Assembly: GCA_937967775.1 (NCBI GenBank)
Contig: CALCJH010000052.1
Span: 1-16,439 of the forward strand
DNA length: 16,439 nt
From: an uncultured bacterium
Lineage (GTDB): Bacteria; Armatimonadota; UBA5829; DSUL01
Direction: 5' to 3'
In this document: in pieces, positions 7,092 through 14,171 of the stretch
Numbering within the stretch: position 1 is the first letter of the stretch
Layout: each line of letters begins with the position of its first letter
The notes under the pieces: model-generated
Database searches by the model: none
What the model was told of the DNA's origin: nothing
Seen by the model: only the letters and a program-made list of their open reading frames with translations
Made by a program: the position numbers and the translations under genes

Positions 7092-8490
7092 CCGCCAGAA
7101 GCTCCTTTGACAACCCGCCGTAGAAGACCAGGTCCGGTCCCCCGGAGGCCATCCTCTGCACCAGCAGGGCAGCCTCGCGCAGGTGATAGTCCCCCCACAT
7201 GCTGGACTCCCCGCACGGGACCTTCTTCCCCTCGGGCACATGGTCCCATCCGTTGGGACGATGGTACACACTGTGGAGCAAAAGACCCTGGTGATCCGGC
7301 TCCACGCTGAGATAAGGTTCCTCCAGCAACCGCTTCAGCACAGTCAGACCCGCCTGCAGATAACGCTCTCCCTCATCTTTACGTCCCCGCCTCTCCAGCC
7401 AGCGGCCCAGGCGAACCAATCCCTGCGAGGCGATGGCAGCGGCCGACGAGTCCACCGGTTCATACTCGTTGAACGGCTCCGCCGGGTGGGAGAGATAATC
7501 TCCCATATGCCGGAGTCCCGGCGCGCCCGTATCCCAGTAGGGGATGCCGTCGGAGGGCGTGTTGACAATGTAGAAGTCGCACGTCGCGAGCGCCGCATCC
7601 AGCAGGAATCCCTCCACCTCCGCACGTCCCCCGTAAGGCTCCAGTGCGCTGTCCGGCATTTCTGAGAGGAACTCAAGCTGCTCCGCGCAGCCGCACATCA
7701 CCCAGGCGAGGCCGCGCGTCCACGTGGTAAACGGCGAGTAGCCCTGCTGGCTGTTGGGGCAGCGGTAACTGCCGTCATTGGTATTGAAGATGCTTTCGTG
7801 CGCCACGCGTCCGCGTACGTCATAGGCGTCCCTTCCGGTCCCGTAGTAAACGGTATATCTGGCGGTAGCGCGCGCATGGTCCAGCAGCCGTCCCAGCAGA
7901 GAGATTCGCCGGTCCTTCTCGCCCATCAACTCGTGCCCCAGCGCGTGCGCTACGGCCAGCGAACGCAGCGAACGGATGGTATCCGCGAAAAGCGAGTGCG
8001 GCCCGTTGAAGGAGTAAATGAAGCCTCCCCCACCGGCGATGGACGCCCAGCGGCTCGCCTGGACGGCTCCACTGCATTTGAGCGCAAGAATATAGAACTC
8101 CCGCTCCCAGCTGTCGCTCGGGATACGGCCTTCCTGCATCAGGCGCAACAGGTTGCCGTAGGTGCTGATATTGTTGAAACCGTGGTCGTGTACGCCCTTG
8201 TGGGTGACATGCCCGGCCATACGGTGCACAGTGTTTTCCCGGCCAAGCTGGAGGAAACGCTCCTCGCCGGTTGCATCGAACTGGAGGATGGCCGATCCGA
8301 ACTGGAAGCCCTGTGTCCACTCGGTCCAACCCCGGGCCGTATAACGCCCCCGGACAGTGAAGACGGGCGCTCCGTCCTCCGGACGCCACGATTCCTCGAT
8401 ATCCAGCACCTTTTTCGCGGACAGCTCCCACATCCGTTCGATGCCCGGGAGCAGGTCCGCCGGGCGGATATCCCTTGCTATCTGCAGCAT
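7084..8490 (-). CDS. GH88-like unsaturated glucuronyl hydrolase
   Basis: The 468-residue protein fits the (alpha/alpha)6-barrel family of unsaturated glucuronyl hydrolases, which hydrate the double bond of a terminal unsaturated uronic acid and release it from oligosaccharides made by polysaccharide lyases. HDHGF at 101-105 (D102) corresponds to the HD-GF motif holding one catalytic Asp of GH88. Other family-like segments are TQGFQFGSAI (59-68), DGSYRCPNSQQGYSPFTTW (239-257) leading into TRGLAW, VDSSAAAIAS (346-355) and the C-terminal CGESSMWGDYHLREA (426-440). It is longer than the classical 370-380 residue enzymes. There is no signal peptide, so it should act in the cytosol on imported oligosaccharides. 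It sits 27 bp downstream of the secreted hydrolase and overlaps the SDR. Confidence 0.85.
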   Translation of the reverse strand: MLQIARDIRPADLLPGIERMWELSAKKVLDIEESWRPEDGAPVFTVRGRYTARGWTEWTQGFQFGSAILQFDATGEERFLQLGRENTVHRMAGHVTHKGVHDHGFNNISTYGNLLRLMQEGRIPSDSWEREFYILALKCSGAVQASRWASIAGGGGFIYSFNGPHSLFADTIRSLRSLAVAHALGHELMGEKDRRISLLGRLLDHARATARYTVYYGTGRDAYDVRGRVAHESIFNTNDGSYRCPNSQQGYSPFTTWTRGLAWVMCGCAEQLEFLSEMPDSALEPYGGRAEVEGFLLDAALATCDFYIVNTPSDGIPYWDTGAPGLRHMGDYLSHPAEPFNEYEPVDSSAAAIASQGLVRLGRWLERRGRKDEGERYLQAGLTVLKRLLEEPYLSVEPDHQGLLLHSVYHRPNGWDHVPEGKKVPCGESSMWGDYHLREAALLVQRMASGGPDLVFYGGLSKELLADG

Positions 8491-8517
8491 AGTGTGAAGA
8501 TCTCTCCCCCGAACCTT

Positions 8518-11109
8518 CTATTCGACAGGCGCGGCCACGGAGCGGTCCGGCGGCCCGACCCTGCGGACTTCCACGTCGTCGAACAGGTTGCAGTTGAATG
8601 TCAGCCCGTGCACCTGAAGATGATGCAGGAAAACGGTCATATACGGCCCGATGGGCCTTACTCGGAGACTCAGGCGGCTCCAGGCCTTGTGGCTGGGACG
8701 CGCGGGCGTCCAGATGACGTACGGCGCCTGCGGATCGCGGCCACCCGCCGGATCCACTCCCAGACGATTAGCCACGTCCCCGCGCACTCCCTCGCCCGTC
8801 TGATAGGTATAGCTCCAAACGCTGACCTCGTAAAGCGCGTGCGGCTCTACAGCGAGCGTCTGAAAGATGCCGCCATCCTTGATGTTAGACCCCGCAACCG
8901 CCCCGTAAAAACCTTTGCCAGAATGCGGTTGGAAACCCTGTGGGTGCTCCGGTAGCCCTTTGTGCCAGCCGGCCGTCTGCACTCCTTCTGTGGTACCGAA
9001 GCGGCTCCAGTCGCGGAACCATGTGGGGTGGCTGACCGGTTCCTCGAAGCCCGGATTCCTGAGCTCGGCCGGGTGATCGCGCGGCGGCAGCAACAGGTCC
9101 AGGGAACTTTCCCCATCCTGCACCGTGAGCGGCGCCGCAGCCGCCTGATAGTCCGGATGGAAGGCGGCAATACGGTAATCGCCCGCCGGTAAGCCTTCAA
9201 TGCGATAACGGCCCAGAAAGTCGGTGCGTGTCCACTTCCCCAGCGGCACAGTAAAAACTACCGCGTCCGCCAGATACTCGCGCTCCCCGAACACGACGTT
9301 GTTTCCGGCCACCGACCCAGAGACAACCCCCTCGCCCGAGATCCCGACCGCGCCGGGAAGCGGCCAGGACGCCTCGTGAACGGAGAGGTCATCGAACCAC
9401 ACCGTACCGGATTGCGCGTCCACTCGCAGCGATACCCAGAGGCGTCTGGCCTGCGGCTGGGGCGAGACCACGAGCGTCAAAGGGGTCCAGTCAACAGTTC
9501 CGGAGCGGCCAAGAGGGATCTCCGCAGTCGCGAGCTCCCGCGCCGAGCTATCTGTCACCTTGATGTTCAGCGAGGCCCCGGCACCCTTTCCTGGCACGAG
9601 ATCGAGGGTCTTCACCCACACCTCGGCCGCATATACCCGTCCCGGCAGGACGGACTCATAACCGGTCACCTGCCAGACAGTGGCCGGACGGCCGTTGGCC
9701 TCGATTCGAAGGCTTGATGCGCCGCTGCGTTTTATGTTTTCGTCCATCGAGACGGATTGCCCCTCAAGCGACGCGGTATAGCCCGGCGGCGCCTGAAGGG
9801 TCGCCGGACCTTCGATCGGCGCCACCAACCCCACCCGGTCAACCTCCACGTTCCACGTCAGGGCACCAGCAGGAGTCAGGGTGATCTCCTCAGGACCCGC
9901 AGCACGAAATCCGTCGCGGAATCCCGAAATGGTGTACCGGCCTTCAGGCACGCCGGCGATCTCGAAGCGTCCCTCTCTGTCCGTGACGGCGGCATAATAC
10001 GGCCCGGAAGGCCGGCGGATCCAGACGATGAAGTCCTCCACTCCCCGGCCCAGCACGGAGTCCGTGACGCGCCCGATCACCCGGCAGGAACCTGCTGGTA
10101 GAAAATCGCTGCCTTCTGGCTTGGGCAGGTCGCGTATGGCCGTATAAGCGGGAGTCAGCGAGTAATCCTCCCGCACCAGATCCCATCCGTTCCAGTTTTG
10201 CCAGCGCACATCCTGAAGCACGAACAGCATCACGGCGCGGATGTGAGGGTCGGGGGCCCAGTGGTTGGTGTAAGCATCCACCAGGTAGCGCGCCCTCAAC
10301 TCTTCCGTGATCTTCGGGAAGCGCCGGTCGCGCTGGTTGCCCAGCTCGTAGCCGGTCTCCGTGGCGATGAGCACAGGGTCTTCCACCCCGAAACGCTTGA
10401 GCAGGTCTACCAGCTCGTGATGGCAGTCCAGGGCATAGTTGTCGAAAATGCGCGCATATCCCGGCGGATGATTGACGCCGTACGGATGGAATCCCCAGTG
10501 ATCCACGTGGCGCACCAGTTCCGGCGCCTTGCGCAACATAGCCTCGTAGAAGTCCAGCGCGCATCCGGCCATCCCCGCCGTTCCAAAGCTGAGGGAGGGG
10601 TCAACCCTTTTGAAGGCCCGGCTGGCCGCCATACAGACTTCCGCGTATGCTTCGGGATGATCCGCGAAATACCCGCCGTTCACCTCGTTCCCGTACTCGA
10701 AGTAGGGAATGACCAGACCACGGCGGTATACTTTGCGAAGCCAGTCTTCGTACGCCCGTTCGAACGAGGTGAGCGAACCGTCCGGGTCACGACGAGGCAC
10801 ATTGCGGTCGGGGTCCTCGTAATACTGCGGCGGGAGGTGAAAGCCGGTGACCACCGGGATGAGGTGCATTGCACGGCACAGCACCAGAACCCGCTCCAGA
10901 TCGTCAATCCCCCCATCCGTGAAGTCTGTCCCCACCCGGACATAACCCCACTGGCCGACGAGATCCCTTGCCAGCCGGAAATGGGTAAGCATCCCGGTGG
11001 AGTCTCCTCCGTCGGTCAGGGTCATCACTCCGTAGGGGTTGTTGGCTGGGCAGCTTGCCGGCAGGCAGAAAGCAAGCAACGCCACGGCCAGACAGCGCGG
11101 CAGACGCAT
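8518..11109 (-). CDS. Secreted multidomain glycoside hydrolase-like protein (clan GH-A-type TIM barrel plus accessory beta domains)
   Basis: An 863-residue protein. Residues 1-22 form a signal peptide (basic MRLPR, then a hydrophobic core, with a likely cut after CPA). Residues about 26-335 look like a clan-A (beta/alpha)8 hydrolase: EYGNEVNGG gives an acid/base candidate E142 after N141, and IATETGY gives a nucleophile candidate E251; the barrel ends with SLTPAYTAIRDL. Two carboxypeptidase-regulatory-like (Ig-like) modules follow (about 342-425 and 594-676; VTDREGRFEIAGVPEGRYTI and TRTDFLGRYRIEGLPAGDYR). These alternate with two jelly-roll/CBM-like modules (about 436-580 and 682-850, the second opening with LRNPGFEEP and closing with FDDVEVRR). 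The substrate is unknown; the family cannot be named confidently (GH39- or GH5-like). First gene of the group with the GH88-like and SDR genes. The ATG has GGAGG six bases upstream. Confidence 0.82.
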   Translation of the reverse strand: MRLPRCLAVALLAFCLPASCPANNPYGVMTLTDGGDSTGMLTHFRLARDLVGQWGYVRVGTDFTDGGIDDLERVLVLCRAMHLIPVVTGFHLPPQYYEDPDRNVPRRDPDGSLTSFERAYEDWLRKVYRRGLVIPYFEYGNEVNGGYFADHPEAYAEVCMAASRAFKRVDPSLSFGTAGMAGCALDFYEAMLRKAPELVRHVDHWGFHPYGVNHPPGYARIFDNYALDCHHELVDLLKRFGVEDPVLIATETGYELGNQRDRRFPKITEELRARYLVDAYTNHWAPDPHIRAVMLFVLQDVRWQNWNGWDLVREDYSLTPAYTAIRDLPKPEGSDFLPAGSCRVIGRVTDSVLGRGVEDFIVWIRRPSGPYYAAVTDREGRFEIAGVPEGRYTISGFRDGFRAAGPEEITLTPAGALTWNVEVDRVGLVAPIEGPATLQAPPGYTASLEGQSVSMDENIKRSGASSLRIEANGRPATVWQVTGYESVLPGRVYAAEVWVKTLDLVPGKGAGASLNIKVTDSSARELATAEIPLGRSGTVDWTPLTLVVSPQPQARRLWVSLRVDAQSGTVWFDDLSVHEASWPLPGAVGISGEGVVSGSVAGNNVVFGEREYLADAVVFTVPLGKWTRTDFLGRYRIEGLPAGDYRIAAFHPDYQAAAAPLTVQDGESSLDLLLPPRDHPAELRNPGFEEPVSHPTWFRDWSRFGTTEGVQTAGWHKGLPEHPQGFQPHSGKGFYGAVAGSNIKDGGIFQTLAVEPHALYEVSVWSYTYQTGEGVRGDVANRLGVDPAGGRDPQAPYVIWTPARPSHKAWSRLSLRVRPIGPYMTVFLHHLQVHGLTFNCNLFDDVEVRRVGPPDRSVAAPVE

Positions 11110-11115
11110 TCAGAA

Positions 11116-11120
11116 CCTCC
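11116..11120 (-). promoter_or_regulatory. Shine-Dalgarno of the secreted hydrolase, partly inside a hairpin
   Basis: GGAGG on the minus strand, six bases before the ATG at 11107-11109. Its first two G residues belong to the 3' arm of the 10-bp hairpin at 11119-11150, so folding could limit translation initiation. Confidence 0.6.
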
Positions 11121-11150
11121 GGGGCCGGCGCAGATCGCGACCGGCCCCGG
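11119..11150 (-). promoter_or_regulatory. 10-bp GC hairpin in the 5' leader of the secreted hydrolase
   Basis: CCGGGGCCGG (11119-11128) and CCGGCCCCGG (11141-11150) form a perfect 10-bp stem around a 12-base loop. It lies between the cheR terminator-like hairpin and the hydrolase ATG and takes in part of its Shine-Dalgarno. It may be a second terminator element, a leader that lowers translation, or a protein-binding site; no T-run follows. Confidence 0.5.
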
Positions 11151-11168
11151 CAGGGTTACACACGCACG

Positions 11169-11186
11169 TCCCGGACTCCTCCGGGA
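11169..11186 (-). terminator. Terminator-like hairpin after cheR
   Basis: TCCCGGA (11169-11175), loop CTCC, TCCGGGA (11180-11186): a perfect 7-bp stem six bases past the cheR stop codon. In the direction of cheR it is followed by a GTGCGTGTGT stretch rather than a clean T-run, so intrinsic termination may be weak, but the position fits the end of the cheA-cheR transcript. Confidence 0.5.
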
Positions 11187-11192
11187 ATCAGC

Positions 11193-11978
11193 TCAACGGG
11201 GTCTGCGGTAAAAGAATGGCAGAGGGTTCTCGAACCCGATCTCCTCGCTGTCCGCCACGCGCTCCGTGCCGCCCACGAACAGATACCCTCCCGGCTTGAG
11301 CGCCTGGAAGAACATCCGGTTGACCCGGTCCTTGGCCTCGTCCCCGAAATAGATGACGACATTCCGGCACACGATCAGGTCAAAGACGCCCGGCGCGGAA
11401 TCCGCCAGCAGGTTGTGCTTCACGAACCGAATCAGGCGCATCAACTCCGGCTTGGCCTTCCAGGTTGTGCCCTCCCGCACGAACCAGGAGGCTCGGCGCT
11501 GAGCGTTGACATTCTTCATGTCCGGGTCCTGGAACTCTCCCTTCGCGGCGGCCTTCAGGATGCTTTCGTCAATGTCAGTCGCCAGGATCTCGCAGGACAC
11601 CCCTGGCAGTTTTTCCTGCGCCAGAACCGCCAGGGAGACCGGCTCCGCTCCGTAAGAGCAGCCGGCGCTCCAGATGCGGATGCCGCGCTTTCCCTCCGCG
11701 ATCTCCGGAAGGATCCGATCCGCCAGAGTGCCGAAATGCTCCGGGTTGCGGAACAGCTCTGAGACGTTTATGGTCAAACGGTCCAGAAACACCTGCCTGA
11801 CGCTGGGATTGGTGTCCAGAAGGCGCAGGTAGGCAGCATACCCGTCGGCTCCGGCCCGCTCCATGGAGCCCTTGAGCCTGCGTTGCATCTGCTCCTGCTT
11901 GTACAGAGCCAGGTCTATGCCGGTGCGCTGCTTGATCTGCGCGATGAACTCTTCGTATGTCAGATCCGACTGTCTCAA
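11193..11978 (-). CDS. cheR: Chemotaxis protein methyltransferase CheR
   Basis: CheR uses S-adenosylmethionine to methylate glutamates of chemoreceptors, setting adaptation. The 261-residue protein has the N-terminal helical CheR domain (about 1-75) with TINVSELFRN (69-78), followed by the methyltransferase domain: WSAGCSYGAEPVSLA (103-117) for SAM binding, ATDID (133-137), LIVCRNVVIYF (201-211) and LFVGGTE (233-239). The first-motif glycine pattern and the CRNVVIYF block are typical. No TPR or receptor-binding extension is present. The start is TTG at 11976-11978 with GGGAGG eight bases upstream. It lies 33 bp after cheA on the same strand, so they are probably co-transcribed. Confidence 0.95.
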   Translation of the reverse strand: MRQSDLTYEEFIAQIKQRTGIDLALYKQEQMQRRLKGSMERAGADGYAAYLRLLDTNPSVRQVFLDRLTINVSELFRNPEHFGTLADRILPEIAEGKRGIRIWSAGCSYGAEPVSLAVLAQEKLPGVSCEILATDIDESILKAAAKGEFQDPDMKNVNAQRRASWFVREGTTWKAKPELMRLIRFVKHNLLADSAPGVFDLIVCRNVVIYFGDEAKDRVNRMFFQALKPGGYLFVGGTERVADSEEIGFENPLPFFYRRPR

Positions 11979-11986
11979 CGTCCAGA

Positions 11987-11992
11987 CCTCCC
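11987..11992 (-). promoter_or_regulatory. Ribosome binding site deciding the cheR TTG start
   Basis: GGGAGG on the minus strand, eight bases before TTG. The next residues (RQSDLTYEEF) match the usual beginning of CheR proteins. Confidence 0.6.
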
Positions 11993-12011
11993 GGGCACAC
12001 TCACTCTTCCA

Positions 12012-14009
12012 CTAGGCCGCCATCGCCCTGCGACGACGCAGCATATCCAGCATAGAAGCCACGTCCACAATCAGGGCGATATGGCCGTCACCCAGGATCG
12101 CCGCGCCTGAGAAGCCCGGAATCTCCCCGAGATAAGAGCCGAGGGACTTGACGACGATCTCCATCTTTCCGACCATCTCATCCACTGCGAATGCGGCGTT
12201 CTTGCCGCGGCTCTGCACGATGACAACGGTGAACTCCTCCTGCTCCGGGATGAACCTGTCCCGCCTCTCGAAGACCGAAGCGGCGCTGATGAGCGGAAGC
12301 GTCTCGTTCCGGACGACGACGCACGGCACCCCCTCGATGGTGTGGATGCGGCTGGACTGCTCGATGGTGGTGGAGACCACGGAGGCAAGCGGTATGGCGA
12401 ACAGCCGCCCATTCGACCGGACGATCAGCGCGGGAACGATGGCCAGCGTCAATGGCAATCGCACTGTAAACCGAGATCCCTGACCCGGGGTGGAGGAAAC
12501 CTCGATCTGGCCGTGGAGCTTCTCGATGTTGTTCTTGACAACATCCATCCCTACGCCACGCCCGGAGATCTCCGTGACCTTCTCGGCGGTGCTGACGCCG
12601 GAAGCGAAAAGCAGCATCAGGCTGTCACGCTCGTCCAGTTTGGAGGCCGCTTCGGCGGAGATCACGCCTCTGGCCACGGCAGCATCGCGCACCTTTGCAG
12701 GATTAATCCCTTTCCCGTCGTCCTCGATCTCGATGACCACATGGCCCTCCTCGTGACGCGCAGACAGAACCACCCGCCCTGTCTCCGGCTTGCCTTTCTC
12801 CAGCCGCTCCGAGGGCTTCTCGATGCCGTGGTCGATCGCATTGCGAAGCAGGTGGGTCAACGGATCGACAATATCCTCCAGGATGGAGCGATCGAGACCC
12901 GTCTCTTCGCCCTCCAGGATGAGATCCGCCTTCTTTCCCAGCTTCTGGCACAGATCCCGGACCATCCGCGGGTAGCGCCGAAACACCTGCCCCACGGGCA
13001 ACATCCTCATGCGCATGATCTCATCGTGGATATCCGTGACGATGCGTCCCAGGTGGCTGTTGATGGCGCGAAGGCTCTGGACGGACTCGTCCGATTCGAA
13101 CTTGCCGGCCAGATTGCCCTCAATGAGAGCCAGGCCGGTGCGGTCCACCACCAGCTCTCCCACCAGGTTCACCAGTCTGTCGAGCAGCTCCACCGCCACG
13201 CGGACGGTCTGCATGCCTTCCTGCGAGTCCACTGCCGCCTTACGCTGAGCAGCACTCCGGGACTGCGCCGGCTCAGCAGTGGTCTTGTGCGCGTCTGACG
13301 CCCTCAGAACTTTGCAGGACTCGATCTCGGGGATATCCGCCACGCGTGCGGCAAGCGCTTCGGCGTCCGCCTCCTCGGGCAGATCCACACCCACTGTCAG
13401 AACGTCCGAAACCTGGAGCGAGTCCAGAGCCTCGCCTGCCGGATCCGTCCACAGCACATTGCCCGCGCTTTCTAAGGTCTGGGTGGCCATGAAAGCCCTG
13501 ACCGCGGGCATCTGACAGTCCTGCCGGAAGCGGATCTCGAATCGCGTGCCGGGGCCTTCGGCAGCTTTGCGCGCCTGCTTTGGAGAAGACTCCCCGGCAG
13601 CCGAGCGAGAAGGCATAGCCTCAGCCAGTCGCGCACGGACCTCCGCAACCTCCTCCTCCAGCCCCGTGCCAGAGGCATCGCCTTCCTGAAGGCCATCCAC
13701 AAAGGCTCTCAGGATCGCTGTCGTGGCCAGAAGGCTGTCCACCGCAGCGCTGCGGGCTTCGGGAGGTGCGCTTCGCAGCGCGTCCAGAAGGTTCTCCGCG
13801 TCGTGGGTGAGGTCCTTGATGTGGGTGAACCCCATCGTCGCCGACGACCCTTTCAGGGTATGCGCGGCGCGGAAGATGGCGTTCAGGATATCCGTGTCGG
13901 AAGGCTCTTTCTCCAGCCTCAAAAGGCCGTCGTCGAGCTTCTCGATCTGCTCGTTCGCCTCCTGAATGTAGACATCCAGAAATTCGGAGAAATCTGTCTC
14001 GTTGACCAT
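12012..14009 (-). CDS. cheA: Chemotaxis histidine kinase CheA
   Basis: CheA autophosphorylates in response to chemoreceptors and passes the phosphate to CheY/CheB. The 665-residue protein has every core domain: P1/Hpt with H50 in AAHTLKGSSATMGF (48-61); a P2-like response-regulator-binding domain (about 157-237); the P3 dimerisation helices (about 268-335); the P4 kinase with N-box HLLRNAIDHGIE (386-397), EDDGKGI (429-435) and GRGVGMDVV (483-491); and a C-terminal CheW-like P5 domain (about 520-655). There is no fused receiver domain. The linkers around 131-155 and 240-266 are Ala/Ser/Lys-rich. The open frame extends to a TTG at 14063, but ATG 14009 with GGAGGAG upstream is preferred. Followed by cheR. 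Confidence 0.96.
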   Translation of the reverse strand: MVNETDFSEFLDVYIQEANEQIEKLDDGLLRLEKEPSDTDILNAIFRAAHTLKGSSATMGFTHIKDLTHDAENLLDALRSAPPEARSAAVDSLLATTAILRAFVDGLQEGDASGTGLEEEVAEVRARLAEAMPSRSAAGESSPKQARKAAEGPGTRFEIRFRQDCQMPAVRAFMATQTLESAGNVLWTDPAGEALDSLQVSDVLTVGVDLPEEADAEALAARVADIPEIESCKVLRASDAHKTTAEPAQSRSAAQRKAAVDSQEGMQTVRVAVELLDRLVNLVGELVVDRTGLALIEGNLAGKFESDESVQSLRAINSHLGRIVTDIHDEIMRMRMLPVGQVFRRYPRMVRDLCQKLGKKADLILEGEETGLDRSILEDIVDPLTHLLRNAIDHGIEKPSERLEKGKPETGRVVLSARHEEGHVVIEIEDDGKGINPAKVRDAAVARGVISAEAASKLDERDSLMLLFASGVSTAEKVTEISGRGVGMDVVKNNIEKLHGQIEVSSTPGQGSRFTVRLPLTLAIVPALIVRSNGRLFAIPLASVVSTTIEQSSRIHTIEGVPCVVVRNETLPLISAASVFERRDRFIPEQEEFTVVIVQSRGKNAAFAVDEMVGKMEIVVKSLGSYLGEIPGFSGAAILGDGHIALIVDVASMLDMLRRRRAMAA

Positions 14010-14012
14010 CCG

Positions 14013-14019
14013 CTCCTCC
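14013..14019 (-). promoter_or_regulatory. Ribosome binding site fixing the cheA ATG start
   Basis: GGAGGAG on the minus strand, its GGAGG core five bases before ATG 14007-14009. It supports this start over the upstream in-frame TTG at 14063, which would add 18 non-conserved residues. Confidence 0.65.
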
Positions 14020-14083
14020 ACCGGCGATCCCCGCGCGAAGAATCCGGACGGGGATGCGGTCAAACTCGGGCTTCCGGTCAGTT

Positions 14084-14112
14084 ATTATCGGCGCGCGAGA
14101 GGTCCTCCTGAA
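14084..14112 (-). promoter_or_regulatory. Weak sigma-70-like promoter candidate for cheA
   Basis: On the minus strand TTCAGG (14107-14112), a 17-base spacer and GATAAT (14084-14089) lie about 75 bp before the cheA ATG. The -10 matches five of six consensus bases, the -35 only about three. This AT-richer patch stands out in the 162-bp gap 14010-14171, which otherwise holds only a short direct repeat and weak dyads. Confidence 0.3.
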
Positions 14113-14171
14113 TGGTCCTCAGGATGGAAGCGGTCACCGTTCTCACCTAGAGGCCGGCGGAAACAAGGCGT

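Noticed and set aside
7092..7271. In-frame N-terminal extension of the SDR (60 residues)
   Set aside because: It lies inside the GH88-like gene, is rich in Cys/Trp/Arg without family similarity, and the Rossmann motif starts properly at the ATG at 7091.
7798..8955. Plus-strand open frame of 385 residues across the GH88-like and hydrolase genes
   Set aside because: It spans the junction of two well-supported minus-strand genes and shows no motif.
11038..11109. Possible lipoprotein signal (LPASC) in the secreted hydrolase
   Set aside because: Pro at -3 is a poor lipobox position, and a signal peptidase I site after CPA fits better. Not excluded by experiment.
10198..11211. Long plus-strand open frame (337 residues) opposite the secreted hydrolase
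   Set aside because: Composition is Pro/His/Arg/Val-rich with no recognisable domain, and the minus-strand frame has a signal peptide, catalytic motifs and beta modules. It is a shadow of GC-rich coding sequence.
12342..13298. Plus-strand open frame of 318 residues opposite cheA
   Set aside because: His/Asp/Gln-rich antisense translation of the conserved CheA kinase domain.
14101..14124. Direct repeat GGTCCTC (14101 and 14114) and a 6-bp dyad in the gap before cheA
   Set aside because: Only two short copies, 13 bp apart, with no further copies noticed nearby; too weak to call an operator or terminator.
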